Assembly (NCBI RefSeq): GCF_038443385.1
Contig: NZ_CP151726.1
Span: 9,052,001-9,116,000 of the forward strand
Direction of reading: 5' to 3'
Length of the DNA stretch: 64,000 nucleotides
Origin: Stieleria varia
GTDB lineage: Bacteria > Planctomycetota > Planctomycetia > Pirellulales > Pirellulaceae
Shown: positions 1 through 9,259 of the stretch, piece after piece
Layout: each line of letters starts with the position of its first letter
Numbering within the stretch: the stretch's first letter is position 1
The notes under the pieces: model-generated
Told to the model about the DNA's origin: nothing
Database searches by the model: none
The model's input: the letters and a program-made list of their open reading frames with translations, nothing else
Translations under genes and position numbers: made by a program

Positions 1-78
1 GCCCAAAGCGATGGACCCCAATCCGAAACCAACTCGGCTGAGGATTTGACGACGTGAGGTTGGGATTACAAAAGTCAT
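1..78 (-). CDS. DUF1501 protein, N-terminus only (runs off window)
   Basis: Reading the minus strand from the ATG at 78 gives MTFVIPTSRRQILSRVGFGL and then GSIALG before the window edge. A short basic SRRQ stretch followed by a hydrophobic helix is the Tat-like leader of DUF1501 proteins, and the second DUF1501 gene in this window starts the same way (SRRHWLQNFGMGLG). It begins 26 bases after the stop of the PSCyt1/DUF1549 gene, which is the usual order for this pair in planctomycetes, so the two are probably co-transcribed. Only 26 codons are visible, so the family call rests on leader plus context. Confidence 0.75.
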   Translation of the reverse strand, partial: MTFVIPTSRRQILSRVGFGLGSIALG

Positions 79-103
79 TTGGTTTTGATGATGAATGCTT
101 GTG

Positions 104-3100
104 TCAATTCAACGTGATCGTTTCATCCAAGTTCAACAGCGCGCTGGCGACGGAGTACCACGCGGCCACTTCGATCGCATCGAATTGCTCGTCGCGAAAC
201 GTCTTGGGCAACACCGAGAGCCGCTGCTTCACTTCGTCCGGCTGCTCCGTCAAACGCTGACGCTCGGTGCGGTACAACCCGACAAGCACACGGACTTGTT
301 GATCGTTTGCCCAACGCCCTGTCGCAAGTGAGAACGCGTACCGGGCGATGTCGTCCACGTTGTCCGTGTCTGTTTCTCGCAAGACACGCTGAGCCAGAGC
401 CACGGCAGCCTCCGCATAAGCGTGATCGTTCAGCAAGACCAACGCTTGGAGCGGTGTATTGGTCCGCGGACGTTTGACCGTACACGAGGCCCGATCGGGT
501 GCATCGAAGGTGACGAAACTTGGGTAGGGCGCTGAACGTTTCCAAACGACATACAAACCGCGTCGATATCGATCGGCATCGTCGGCCGCTTTCCAAGTCG
601 GCTGGTTTCGTCCGACCGCTCGCCAAATCCCATCGGGTTGATAGGGCATGATCGGTGGTCCACCGGATTGCAGCGACAACAAACCTGAAATCGCCAAGGC
701 ATTGTCGCGAATCGTTTCTGCCGGCAATCGATACCGTGGCCCACGTGAGAGCCAGACATTGTCCGGATCCTGTTGTAACTGTTGCGACGTCATCGACGAG
801 GATTGGCGAAACGTCGATGACAATACGATCGTCTTCAGGACTTGCTTGATCGACCATTCGTCCTGCAGCTCCAGAGCCAGAAAGTCCAATAACTGCGGAT
901 GGCTTGGCGGTTCGCTCTGTGTGCCGAAGTCTTCTTCGGTAACGACGATGCCGCGACCGAAAACTTGCGCCCACAAACGATTGACGGTGACTCTGGCCAA
1001 CAACGGGTTGTCGCGATCGACCAACCAACGAGCCAATCCCAATCGGTTGGCCGGCATGTCATCGTCCAGCGGATGCAGTGACGCGGGCGTACCCGGCGAA
1101 ACTGGGTCACCCGGCGACAAGTAATCTCCACGCAGCATGACGAATGTTTCACGCGGCTCTGGTTCCTCGACCATCACCAAGGTCGTCGGCGGAGCCATCT
1201 TGTCGATCGCGTTCTCGGTCGCGGTGATTCGTCGCTGCAGTTGCTGCACTGCTGGATTCTGTCCATCGAAGTGGGCTCTCAGCTTCTTCAGTTCGCCAGG
1301 TTTCAATGGGCCTTCACTCATCAGGTATTGAGCGATCTGATCGGGTAGGTCCGCGGTTTCGGGCGATCCGACCAGCAATGAAATGCGAGGCCGACCGATG
1401 ACCCGTCCTCGACCAAAACGCTGATCCAGGGTGATGACCAGGCGAGCATCCGGATCGGGTGCAACGGGATCGATCGTGTGAAATTCGGCCCAGTGTTCCT
1501 TTTTAAATTGTGGGGCGATCGCCCAACCGGTCCCGGTTTTGCCGTCCACCGCATTGGCGACTTCATACTTCGGTTGAGAAAACGATGCGGTGGCGGAGCC
1601 CAACTCGACGGACCTCAAGTCCTCGGCGGTTTGCACGTTCAGTTCCAATTCGTGTAACACAAAATTTGTGCGTTCGGCATCCCCGCGTCCCGGACCGCCG
1701 CCGGGCAGGTCGTCGTGCCGTAACGCTTCCAAGCGAATCCCGATCACCGGCTGGGCGACATTTGCGTACTCGAATCGATACACCGTCGAGCCGGGCAATC
1801 CACCGGAGATCAACACGGACTGGTCATCAAGAATCTCAGCCGCTTCGTCGCCGCTGCTGGTGAACGAGGGGCGTGGCGTGATCCACTCGGCGCGTCCGGA
1901 GGCAAGTGCCTGACGCGTGGACTGTTGCCACTGGCGAAACTGTTCATCCGTGTTGATGGAGTCGTGTTGTTTTTTCAGCTCGGTTAACTGTTGTCGAAGC
2001 GAGACCAGTTCGGATTCCTGTTCCGATGCCAACGGTAGGTCCATCTTGGGACCGACGAAATCAAACTGAACACCGGACTGTTTCTCGACCTCCAATGGAG
2101 TGTTGTTGAAATACGCGAACAGGCGATAGTAGTCTTGTTGAGTGAACGGATCGTACTTGTGATCGTGACACTGGGCGCACTCGATGGTCGAACCCAGGAA
2201 CACGGTTGCCGTCGTGTTCACACGATCAAAGACTTGTTCCACCCGGTTGGCTTCGGGATGGACGCCGGCCTCCACGTTGCAGGTGGGCGTACGATGAAAA
2301 CCGGTGGCGATGCGAGTCGATGCATTCGCATCGGGCAACAAATCACCCGCAATCTGCTGGGTGACAAACTCGTCAAACGGCATATCGTTGGCGAATGCGT
2401 CCACGACCCAATCTCGATACGCCCAAGCGTCGCGCAATTGATCCGCTTGAAAGCCGTTTGAATCGGCGTAGCGAGCCAAGTCCAGCCAGTGACGTGCCCA
2501 GTGCTGACCGAACGCGGGTGACCCAAGCAACTCGTCCACCAACGCTTCATAGTTCTCGTCGCTCGGATCGTCGGCCAAGTCACGCAGTTGTTCTGGCGTC
2601 GCTGGCAGACCGGTCAGTGCCAATGAAACGCGGCGTGCCAACGTTTCAGGACTCGCGTCGGGTGACGGGGACAATCCGGCCTGCCCGAGTCGACTTAGGA
2701 CAAACTGGTCGATGGGATTCCGCGTCCAGTTAGAGTCGGTAGCCGGCACATCGGGCCGTTGTGGCGTTTCATAAGCCCAGTGTCCGGTCGTGCCCCAGTC
2801 CTTGGGAACGTCAGCACCTTGGTGGATCCATGAACGCAGGACTTGCACTTCGCTCTTTGTCAGTGGCTCTCCATCCAGTGGCATCCGATCGCCGAAATCA
2901 GAATCGGTCAAGCGAGCGATCAGTAAGGACTGATCTGGTTGGCCCGGTACCACAATCGTTTCGTCACTTTCGGCGACGCCCAACAATCCCTGTGCATCGG
3001 CCAGGGTCAGGCCACCCTCCTGCTGTGATGCGCCATGACACCGATCGCAGTGCCGGCGAAGCAGAGGTTGCACGTCTCGATGAAAGTCGATCTCGCCGGC

Positions 3101-3160
3101 AACCACCGACGCGGCGATCGCGATGACAAGTCCTGGCAGCAGGGCGACGCATCGCATCAT
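104..3160 (-). CDS. PSCyt1/DUF1549/DUF1553 cytochrome-like secreted protein
   Basis: A 1018-residue secreted protein of the large planctomycete family with domain order PSCyt1, DUF1549, (variable middle), DUF1553. Residues 1-22 form a signal peptide. A heme-type CDRCH motif lies at residues 38-42 in the PSCyt1 part, and a second CxxCH (CAQCH, 328-332) lies in DUF1549, followed by DHKYDPF. DUF1553 occupies roughly residues 700-960. The start ATG at 3160 (followed by a second ATG) has a good AGAGGAG ribosome site. The family is generally found beside DUF1501 and polysaccharide or sulfatase genes; its biochemical role is not established. A DUF1501 gene starts 26 bases downstream. Confidence 0.93.
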   Translation of the reverse strand: MMRCVALLPGLVIAIAASVVAGEIDFHRDVQPLLRRHCDRCHGASQQEGGLTLADAQGLLGVAESDETIVVPGQPDQSLLIARLTDSDFGDRMPLDGEPLTKSEVQVLRSWIHQGADVPKDWGTTGHWAYETPQRPDVPATDSNWTRNPIDQFVLSRLGQAGLSPSPDASPETLARRVSLALTGLPATPEQLRDLADDPSDENYEALVDELLGSPAFGQHWARHWLDLARYADSNGFQADQLRDAWAYRDWVVDAFANDMPFDEFVTQQIAGDLLPDANASTRIATGFHRTPTCNVEAGVHPEANRVEQVFDRVNTTATVFLGSTIECAQCHDHKYDPFTQQDYYRLFAYFNNTPLEVEKQSGVQFDFVGPKMDLPLASEQESELVSLRQQLTELKKQHDSINTDEQFRQWQQSTRQALASGRAEWITPRPSFTSSGDEAAEILDDQSVLISGGLPGSTVYRFEYANVAQPVIGIRLEALRHDDLPGGGPGRGDAERTNFVLHELELNVQTAEDLRSVELGSATASFSQPKYEVANAVDGKTGTGWAIAPQFKKEHWAEFHTIDPVAPDPDARLVITLDQRFGRGRVIGRPRISLLVGSPETADLPDQIAQYLMSEGPLKPGELKKLRAHFDGQNPAVQQLQRRITATENAIDKMAPPTTLVMVEEPEPRETFVMLRGDYLSPGDPVSPGTPASLHPLDDDMPANRLGLARWLVDRDNPLLARVTVNRLWAQVFGRGIVVTEEDFGTQSEPPSHPQLLDFLALELQDEWSIKQVLKTIVLSSTFRQSSSMTSQQLQQDPDNVWLSRGPRYRLPAETIRDNALAISGLLSLQSGGPPIMPYQPDGIWRAVGRNQPTWKAADDADRYRRGLYVVWKRSAPYPSFVTFDAPDRASCTVKRPRTNTPLQALVLLNDHAYAEAAVALAQRVLRETDTDNVDDIARYAFSLATGRWANDQQVRVLVGLYRTERQRLTEQPDEVKQRLSVLPKTFRDEQFDAIEVAAWYSVASALLNLDETITLN

Positions 3161-3340
3161 TGCGAATTTCTCCTCTGGTTGATTCGTGGACGAACGAGCT
3201 GGGTGATCCGAATATCTTATCGTAAGTGACCGAGGTCATCGCTTCACCACAAATTTCGCGGCAAGTCGTTGTTCCCCGCTGTTTTGCTGCATAATGCTGT
3301 GATTGATCCAAGATGAGCCCCCCAACAATCGAGAGAAAAC

Positions 3341-4129
3341 GTGTTGGAATCCACTCCCCTGCCCGGTATCAAGTTGTTCGATTTGCATGACCGCGTGGCG
3401 ATCGTCACGGGCGGCTCCAAAGGCCTGGGGTTGGCCATGGCCGCCGGGCTGGCCTCCGCCGGCGCCAGAATCGCAGTGTGCAGCCGAGATGCTGATGAAG
3501 CCCGCCAGGCGGCCGAGCATCTGCAATTGCAGTACGCCCAGCCTTGCATTGGTGTCGCAGCGGATGTCACACAACCTGACGAAATCGAAGCGTTCGTCGC
3601 CGAAGTCGAAAGCACCTTTGGTGGCGTGGACATCTTGATCAACAACGCGGGGATTAACATTCGCGGTCCGATCGATGAACTAACGCTGGACGATTTTCGC
3701 CAAGTCCAGCAGATCAACGTGGACGGTGTTTGGTCCATGTGTAGGGCAACGATCCCACGAATGCGAAAACGAGGTGGCGGCCGTATCATCAATCTTGCCA
3801 GCACACTCGGACTGGTCGGCCTGGCCAACCGCACGCCGTATGCGACCAGCAAGGGAGCCATTGTGCAGATGACGCGTGCACTGGCGCTGGAATTGGCAGG
3901 CGATCACATCAACGTCAACGCGATCTGCCCGGGTCCGTTCTTGACACCGATGAACGAGCCGATCGCGGACACGGAGGAAGCCAAGAAGTTCATCGTCGGT
4001 GCGGTGGCGCTCAACCGATGGGGGCGACTGGAAGAAATCCAAGGCGCCGCGATCTACTTGGCCAGCGCCGCATCGAGCTACACCACCGGCAGCATGTTGG
4101 TCGTCGACGGTGGATGGACGGCGAGGTGA
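3341..4129 (+). CDS. SDR-family NAD(P)-dependent oxidoreductase
   Basis: A classical short-chain dehydrogenase/reductase of 262 residues. The cofactor motif TGGSKGLG is at 23-30 and NNAG at 101-104. The catalytic tetrad is complete: Asn126, Ser154, Tyr167, Lys171 (YATSK). The C-terminal end LVVDGGW is typical. Overall it resembles gluconate 5-dehydrogenase or KduD-like enzymes, but the substrate cannot be fixed from sequence. The start is a GTG with a weak GAGAG upstream; no in-frame ATG sits close. It is divergent from the PSCyt1 gene and convergent with the DUF389 gene. Confidence 0.93.
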   Translation: MLESTPLPGIKLFDLHDRVAIVTGGSKGLGLAMAAGLASAGARIAVCSRDADEARQAAEHLQLQYAQPCIGVAADVTQPDEIEAFVAEVESTFGGVDILINNAGINIRGPIDELTLDDFRQVQQINVDGVWSMCRATIPRMRKRGGGRIINLASTLGLVGLANRTPYATSKGAIVQMTRALALELAGDHINVNAICPGPFLTPMNEPIADTEEAKKFIVGAVALNRWGRLEEIQGAAIYLASAASSYTTGSMLVVDGGWTAR

Positions 4130-4145
4130 GCAAGATCCTTCCAAA

Positions 4146-4281
4146 GGATGGTGTTCGTTTTCGACTCGGAGAGTCGAACGACTGTCGCTCGACTTTCCAA
4201 GTCGATCGCGTGCCCCGCAATGCGTTTTACGAGATCTAAACACGTTCTTGCGCAGTCTGGCCCCCTCCCTCGCATTCGCCT
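4146..4281 (+). repeat. Dispersed palindromic repeat, copy A
   Basis: About 136 bp that recurs, inverted, at 17486-17627. It contains two short self-complementary blocks, TCGACTCGGAGAGTCGA (4161-4177) and TCGACTTTCCAAGTCGA (4189-4205), then a GTGCCCCGC segment and a terminal block CCCCCTCCCTCGCATTCGCC. It lies between the convergent SDR and DUF389 genes. The two copies are clearly homologous but diverged, with a small indel. It is probably a non-autonomous mobile or REP-like element. Confidence 0.8.
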
Positions 4282-4292
4282 AAACGGCTGAC

Positions 4293-5861
4293 TCAATCAG
4301 CGGGTTCTTGCTGAGCGGGCTTTTCCTGGGCGGGCTTTTCCTGGGCGGGCTTTTCCTGGGCGGGCTTTTCCTGAGCTGGGAAGATGGCGTCGGGCTTCAC
4401 GGCCGAGGCGAGCAACAGCAAAGCCAGTGTGCAAAGCAGCATGAAGGTCCGCATGGTCCACCGGTCGCTGGCATTCTGTTTGCGCTGGGTCCGAATGCCC
4501 CTGGCCCAAAGCACGAAGGACGAACCGACCATGATGGTCAACACGTTGGTGGTCACCAGCAGCAGTGGGCCGAGTACGGGGATTCCGTCTTCGGTGCGGA
4601 TGAACTCGCCGAACGCGATCTGAAGTCCAGCGGTTGAGATCGGTGGCACGAGGGCTGCCGCGATCGCGGCACCGGCCAACGCGGAGGAGAGGTGGCTGCG
4701 GGTTCGCGCGTAGGAAGCGGCGATGCCGCCGACCAGTCCGACGCAAAAGTCGAGTGGGCTGGGGCGACAGCGTGACCACATTTCGGGTGTGACCTCCACC
4801 TCCAGGAAAGTTCGTGCCAGTAGTCCGAACAGCATGCTCGAGACCAACGCGCCCACAAAGCCCAGTGCGATTGTCAGCCATGCGGAACGAAACAGCGGCC
4901 GGTTGCCGACACTGAGAGCGAGTCCGGCACCGAGAATCGGAGTCATCAGCGGAGCGATCAACATGGCACCGATGATCACCGAGGCGGAATTTTGAATCAA
5001 ACCGAATGCGGCCAACATGGCGGCTGCGGAGATCAGCCCGAGGTACTCCCAGTTGGCTTGGGAGCCGACCTCCAATTCTTTGGTCAGCTCGATGCGCTGC
5101 TCTCTCGCCATCGAGGGTGCGACCGTTTCGCCCCAGCGACGTAGGCGAGCGACCCAGTTCATCACCGTCGTCGGACCGCGTCTGACCAGGGCAACCGAAA
5201 CCTCTCCATTGCTGTTGAGCAATTCCAACGCCCCGTCGAGAATTAGATCGACGTTCCGGCCACGTTGAATGTTGATCAACAACAGATCGCCCGGCAACGC
5301 ATCGGCTTGCTGAAGCTGGATCGACCATGGCGAAGAGGATTCCTCATCGGAGGTGCCCTCCGTCGACTTGGGCGCGGCTCCTTCGTCGGGCAACTCAGTC
5401 CACAGGAATCGCTCGGGTTCCATCTCCAACAGTTCACGGCCGATGGAACTGAGTGATCCAGAGTCAGACTGCGTCAATCCCCAAAGATGTGATTCGCCGA
5501 TCGGCGGCTCCGCAACGGCATTGAGCCATACGGTGGAGCAAGATGCATGTTCAAAGAGTTCTCTTTGCAGCGAGTGTTGGTCCACGCCATGCATCACGAT
5601 CAGCCATCGACATTGGATGTTGTGGACAAACTCATTGACCGCTTGCAGTGTTTGGGGGACCACGGCAACCGAAGCGAGTTGCGTTTCCTGACGCTGCAGT
5701 TTTTCCTCCAACCGCGACTCCACCAGTTTTCTCAAGACGGCTCGGTCCGAACCAAGAATCAGGACGTGCAGTTCGTGGTCACCTGCTTCTGCCAATCGGA
5801 CACCCCAGTCGGCGCCGCTACGAAACTGTTCTTCGGAGCTGATGACCAGAACGACACTCAT
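4293..5861 (-). CDS. DUF389 polytopic membrane protein
   Basis: A 522-residue protein. The N-terminal third is soluble and alpha/beta, resembling a universal-stress-like fold. The second half is a hydrophobic DUF389 domain with several helices; recognisable parts include NSASVIIGAMLIAPLMTPIL and GAAIAAALVPPISTAGLQ. DUF389 proteins are inner-membrane proteins of unknown transport role. The start at 5861 is preferred over upstream codons because AAAGGTGA sits just before it and it avoids overlap with rsmD, which ends at 5893. The C-terminus is a run of PAQEK repeats encoded by a 15-bp tandem repeat. It probably forms an operon with rsmD. Confidence 0.88.
   Translation of the reverse strand: MSVVLVISSEEQFRSGADWGVRLAEAGDHELHVLILGSDRAVLRKLVESRLEEKLQRQETQLASVAVVPQTLQAVNEFVHNIQCRWLIVMHGVDQHSLQRELFEHASCSTVWLNAVAEPPIGESHLWGLTQSDSGSLSSIGRELLEMEPERFLWTELPDEGAAPKSTEGTSDEESSSPWSIQLQQADALPGDLLLINIQRGRNVDLILDGALELLNSNGEVSVALVRRGPTTVMNWVARLRRWGETVAPSMAREQRIELTKELEVGSQANWEYLGLISAAAMLAAFGLIQNSASVIIGAMLIAPLMTPILGAGLALSVGNRPLFRSAWLTIALGFVGALVSSMLFGLLARTFLEVEVTPEMWSRCRPSPLDFCVGLVGGIAASYARTRSHLSSALAGAAIAAALVPPISTAGLQIAFGEFIRTEDGIPVLGPLLLVTTNVLTIMVGSSFVLWARGIRTQRKQNASDRWTMRTFMLLCTLALLLLASAVKPDAIFPAQEKPAQEKPAQEKPAQEKPAQQEPAD
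4316..4375 (-). repeat. 15-bp tandem repeat, 4 units, in DUF389 gene
   Basis: Four successive 15-bp units (cgggcttttcctggg on the plus strand, the last with a two-base change) encode consecutive PAQEK pentapeptides at the C-terminus of the DUF389 protein. The unit is five codons long, so copy-number change keeps the frame. Confidence 0.95.
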
Positions 5862-5892
5862 GATTGATTCACCTTTGCCCCGTTGAGCGTGT

Positions 5893-6615
5893 TCACTGAA
5901 GTCCGCAGGTGAGTTCTGGTTGGATGAACGAGAGTCGGGTGTTGCCGTAGACGCGGTGATCCCAGTTCCCAGCGGGGAGTAAATCCGGGTCGAAGTGTTT
6001 TTCGCTCTCGGCGACCAGGATGCTGCCCGGGGCACTGTGGGCGAGCATGGTTTCGATCAGCCGCAGCAGGTCCGGTAGTGCTTCGTCCCAAAGAGCGTAG
6101 GGCGGGCAGAGAAAAACAACGCGAGGCGTATCGTCCATCGGATTGTCGCTCGGCGGTGGCCCCAGAAAGCTGGCCCCGTGCCGGAACGCGTCGCCATTGA
6201 CGACCAGCAGTTTGTCGGAGACGCCAAGTGTTTCCCCATTGGACTTGAGGACTTCGGCGGCATGACGGGATCGTTCGATGGCGATTGCCTTGTCTGCCCC
6301 ACGGCTGATGGATTCGATCGCCAGGGCACCGGTGCCGGAGAACAGGTCGATCGCGACCGAACCTTTGACCGTCTGCCCCAGGATATTGAAAAGGTTTTCG
6401 CGGACGTTGTCTCGCATCGGTCGTGTGAAATCGGCACCATGGTATTGGATCGAACGCCCTCTCAAGCTGCCGCTGATGATGCGTAGCTTCGCGGCCCGCG
6501 TGGTCTTCACCGGGCGTTTGGGCCTTTGTTTGCCCGACTGATCGCTGCTGTCGGCGTCGAAATCTCGTACACGCGGTCGTTTGCCGCCACGGTTGCCCGG
6601 TTTTGATTTGCTCAT
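5893..6615 (-). CDS. rsmD: 16S rRNA (guanine-N2)-methyltransferase RsmD-like
   Basis: A 240-residue protein. Residues 1-43 are a basic, lysine/arginine-rich extension. The RsmD core follows: RIISGSLRGR (45-54), RPMRDNVRENLFNIL (65-79) and the SAM motif DLFSGTGALAIES (90-102). RsmD methylates G966 of 16S rRNA in 30S assembly. The motif IV tetrad normally written (D/N)PPY reads CPPY here (170-173), which is unusual. The ATG at 6615 begins a compact gene 32 bases upstream of the DUF389 start. Family assignment is firm; activity is less certain because of the Cys. Confidence 0.9.
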   Translation of the reverse strand: MSKSKPGNRGGKRPRVRDFDADSSDQSGKQRPKRPVKTTRAAKLRIISGSLRGRSIQYHGADFTRPMRDNVRENLFNILGQTVKGSVAIDLFSGTGALAIESISRGADKAIAIERSRHAAEVLKSNGETLGVSDKLLVVNGDAFRHGASFLGPPPSDNPMDDTPRVVFLCPPYALWDEALPDLLRLIETMLAHSAPGSILVAESEKHFDPDLLPAGNWDHRVYGNTRLSFIQPELTCGLQ

Positions 6616-6842
6616 GGCGGGCAGTATAACAACGAGCAGAGCGTTGCCGATGACGGTCAGAACACCAAAATCGACGGACGGCCGACCTGGCAGGGGGGAC
6701 CTGCAGAGGGACTTTCTCGGGCAAGGGCAAAACCGAATCCGCTTTGCCGACGTATTACCAAACTGACGAGTGGGATTGCCTGCTCGTTCCCCCTTTTCAC
6801 GGTGTTTCCGATTTCACGTGCTCCCGATTTCACTGGGTCGAA

Positions 6843-8270
6843 ATGAAATTTTCTCGACAACTGGTTGCCCTTGTCGCATTCGCATTGCTCGCGACGCCCC
6901 TATCGGAACTTGCCGCACAGGAGGAAACGCCGAGCAACCGTCCAACGACAGGGGTTCTCCCCTCGCAAGCCACTCAAGCGACGGGGCATGATCACGATGG
7001 CGAGCATACGCACAGTGCATCCTCAGACGCGGGGGCCGACCCGCTGACGGAAAGCGACAACGTGATCAAAGAAGCCCTGCAGAATCCCAACGCTGTGCTG
7101 GAGGCCTTTTTGAAAATCGCTCCCGAGGAAATCCGCGAAGACGGACGCAAGGCGAAAGAAAAGTTCGAATCGTTGAGGAAGGACTTGGCAAACGAAGTTG
7201 CTGAGATGCGGGCGGTGTACGTTCGCTACGTCAACGAAGAAGCCAACTCGCCCGAGGACGCGCAGCAGTATCGTGACCAGAGGAACAAGGTCCGACGCCT
7301 GATGCAGGAAACCTACGAGGCGGCAATGGAAGTGTTTCTCTACATGCAAGATCATTTGGCTGGTCAGTACATGATGACCATGATCCAGCACTTTGAAAAA
7401 CACGACATCTACGACCAAGCCGCATTGGAAGGGGCGACGAGTCTGATCGACAAAGGAGTCCGACATGTCTATGTCTTTAAGGTTGCCGCTCGCAGCGCGA
7501 TGGCGACCGGCAGGATCGAATTGGCCGAGCGGATCTACAAATCACTGGAGCCAGACATGATGGAGGACGTCGACAGATCTTTGATCGCGCAAAGCGAGAT
7601 CATCCAAAAACAATGGGACGACGAGCTGAAGTTGCGTGAGCGTGATGCCGAGCAAGACTCCCTGCCGCAAGTGAAGTTCACCACAACACGCGGCGAATTT
7701 GTGGTCGAGTTGTTCATCGAGGAGGCTCCCTCGACGGTGGCTCATTTCATCGGTTTGGTCGAAGACGGATTCTATGACGGGCTGGACTTCTTTCAGGTGA
7801 TCGAGCACATGCTCGCGCTGACGGGCGACCCGTCAGGCGATGGCAGTACTATTCCTGATCAATTCATCGAGGATGAACACTCGCGAGCAGTGGTCCGAGC
7901 GCCGTTGAGAGGATCGCTGGTGATTGCCAAGATGCCGATCCAAGGCACAACCGACTTCGTCCCCAATTCGGCCGGCACTCAGTTTGCAATCCTGATGATG
8001 CCGATCCCGACGGTCACGAGGCAGCAGACGATCTTTGGTCGAGTGATCAAAGGCATGGACGTCGTTGGGCATTTGCGGAAGGTAGATCCGCACAAGAAAA
8101 AGGAGAAGAACGAAATCGTCGTGCCTCCAGATCGCATCTTGAAGGCCGAAATGGTTCGACGGCCTGAGACGTTGCCGGCCGTGCAATATGTCGATCAACC
8201 CGGCGGTGGTCGACCAAGCTCCCAACAGCCGATCCCGGATCTCCCTCCAGTGGACTTGCCCAGTCTATGA
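6843..8270 (+). CDS. Secreted cyclophilin-type peptidyl-prolyl isomerase-like protein
   Basis: A 475-residue protein beginning at the ATG at 6843 with a clear signal peptide (MKFSRQLVALVAFALLATPL). A His-rich short stretch (HDHDGEHTH) and a helical region follow. The last third is a cyclophilin domain: VKFTTTRGEFVVELF, FQVI, LTGDPSGDG, AGTQFAI and FGRVIKGMDVV. In active cyclophilins the FHRVI motif carries the catalytic Arg; here it reads FFQVI, so that Arg is Gln. The conserved Gln of the (S/N)GSQF motif is retained (AGTQF). It is presumably periplasmic. Low or altered isomerase activity is an inference. Confidence 0.87.
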   Translation: MKFSRQLVALVAFALLATPLSELAAQEETPSNRPTTGVLPSQATQATGHDHDGEHTHSASSDAGADPLTESDNVIKEALQNPNAVLEAFLKIAPEEIREDGRKAKEKFESLRKDLANEVAEMRAVYVRYVNEEANSPEDAQQYRDQRNKVRRLMQETYEAAMEVFLYMQDHLAGQYMMTMIQHFEKHDIYDQAALEGATSLIDKGVRHVYVFKVAARSAMATGRIELAERIYKSLEPDMMEDVDRSLIAQSEIIQKQWDDELKLRERDAEQDSLPQVKFTTTRGEFVVELFIEEAPSTVAHFIGLVEDGFYDGLDFFQVIEHMLALTGDPSGDGSTIPDQFIEDEHSRAVVRAPLRGSLVIAKMPIQGTTDFVPNSAGTQFAILMMPIPTVTRQQTIFGRVIKGMDVVGHLRKVDPHKKKEKNEIVVPPDRILKAEMVRRPETLPAVQYVDQPGGGRPSSQQPIPDLPPVDLPSL

Positions 8271-8330
8271 TCGGCGGCCGCCTGGAGTCAGTTTTTTGTG
8301 GCGAAACTCGACACTTGGTCGGTTCGGGGC

Positions 8331-8490
8331 GAGTACGTCAGCCTAGTGCATCGTCCGGTCTTGATTTTGGGGTTAGCCGTTTTGGCGTTAGCCACGGTTG
8401 TGGCACGAAAACCGTGGCTAACGCCAAAACGGCTCATCTACCGAACCCACGTTCTAAGACTGGACGATGTACAGAAAGGCTGACGTACAG
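8331..8490. repeat. Nested inverted repeat / likely bidirectional terminator
   Basis: A perfect 25-bp inverted repeat (8375-8399 with 8410-8434) has a 10-base loop. It sits inside a second, outer pair: GTACGTCAGCCT near 8331 with AGGCTGACGTAC near 8477, plus a catcgtccggtctt-like pair. It lies between two convergent genes, so a terminator role is reasonable. The GTCAGCCT block recurs at three other intergenic sites in this window (10283, 10729, 17351). Confidence 0.85.
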
Positions 8491-8494
8491 GAGG

Positions 8495-8827
8495 CTAGCG
8501 GGCCAAGCCGACCATGGAGTCGTCGCTGGATTTGAAGCTCGCCTCGACTTGACGGAAGCGGTCGCCCCAAATCAAACGTTGCAGGATGCCGGGGCGACGA
8601 AGGTTCGGGTCGTCGGGGGCGATCACGTGCTGCTTGCCTTTTGCGGTACGTAACCGCAGAGAACCGTCGGCCAGGATCTCTTCGACCACCCAGAACTTGT
8701 CCACGACGTAGCCGTAGTTCTCACCCTTGCTCGATGCAGTGACCCGTGCAGCGCGGCGACCCGGATTGGGCCCAATCTTGCTTTTTCGATACACGGCCCA
8801 GTCGCCGGTGTGCCAATTGGTTTGCAT
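8495..8827 (-). CDS. Small conserved-looking hypothetical protein
   Basis: A 110-residue soluble protein without signal peptide or membrane segment. It starts MQTNWHTGDWAVYRKSK and has a beta-rich middle (DKFWVVEEILADGSLRLRT), suggesting a small SH3-like or barrel fold. It is not a family I can name. It is convergent with the cyclophilin-like gene and separated from it by a strong hairpin. The ribosome site is weak. Composition and codon use fit a real gene and nothing else explains this stretch. Confidence 0.7.
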   Translation of the reverse strand: MQTNWHTGDWAVYRKSKIGPNPGRRAARVTASSKGENYGYVVDKFWVVEEILADGSLRLRTAKGKQHVIAPDDPNLRRPGILQRLIWGDRFRQVEASFKSSDDSMVGLAR

Positions 8828-9259
8828 GATGATCTGTCTCGTACGGGTTGCCCTACGTGATTGGCTGCGTCATGTGCTGGACGGCCAGCGAGCGTCGATT
8901 CAAGATAGAAATGGTTGAATCGACAGACTCTTTGCAGCTCGTTCCTATTAATAGTAGCTTGCAGTACCCCGTTCGTCACAGACGAATTTGACGTTTTTTC
9001 GGGGCTTCACGGCATCTTCTCGCATTTTTATCTCTCTGGGATGGACTCGTCACGCTGTGATGCATGCCACTGCTGTGTTTATAGGGTACTGACTCGGCTA
9101 CCCACGTTTCCCATTCTCAGGTTCCCCTGTGACTGCGAGTTTGTTGTATAACTGACGGCCTTGGGATACGAGTGCAGCAAACACAGGTGGGCAAGCAGTG
9201 TTTGTCCACGATGGTAGTCCTGATGAAATCAACTGGGAACGCACGAGAGGTTTGATCAA
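8828..9259. other. Intergenic region with no recognisable gene
   Basis: About 430 bp between the divergent hypothetical gene and floA. It is AT-richer than its flanks. No credible ORF, RNA gene or repeat was seen. It must hold the promoters of both neighbours. GAGAGG a few bases before 9260 is the floA ribosome site. Confidence 0.6.

Noticed and set aside
4293-6035. A longer start for the DUF389 gene, up to 6035
   Set aside because: It would overlap rsmD, and the extra 58 residues are a frame-shadow of it. The ATG at 5861 has a good ribosome site.
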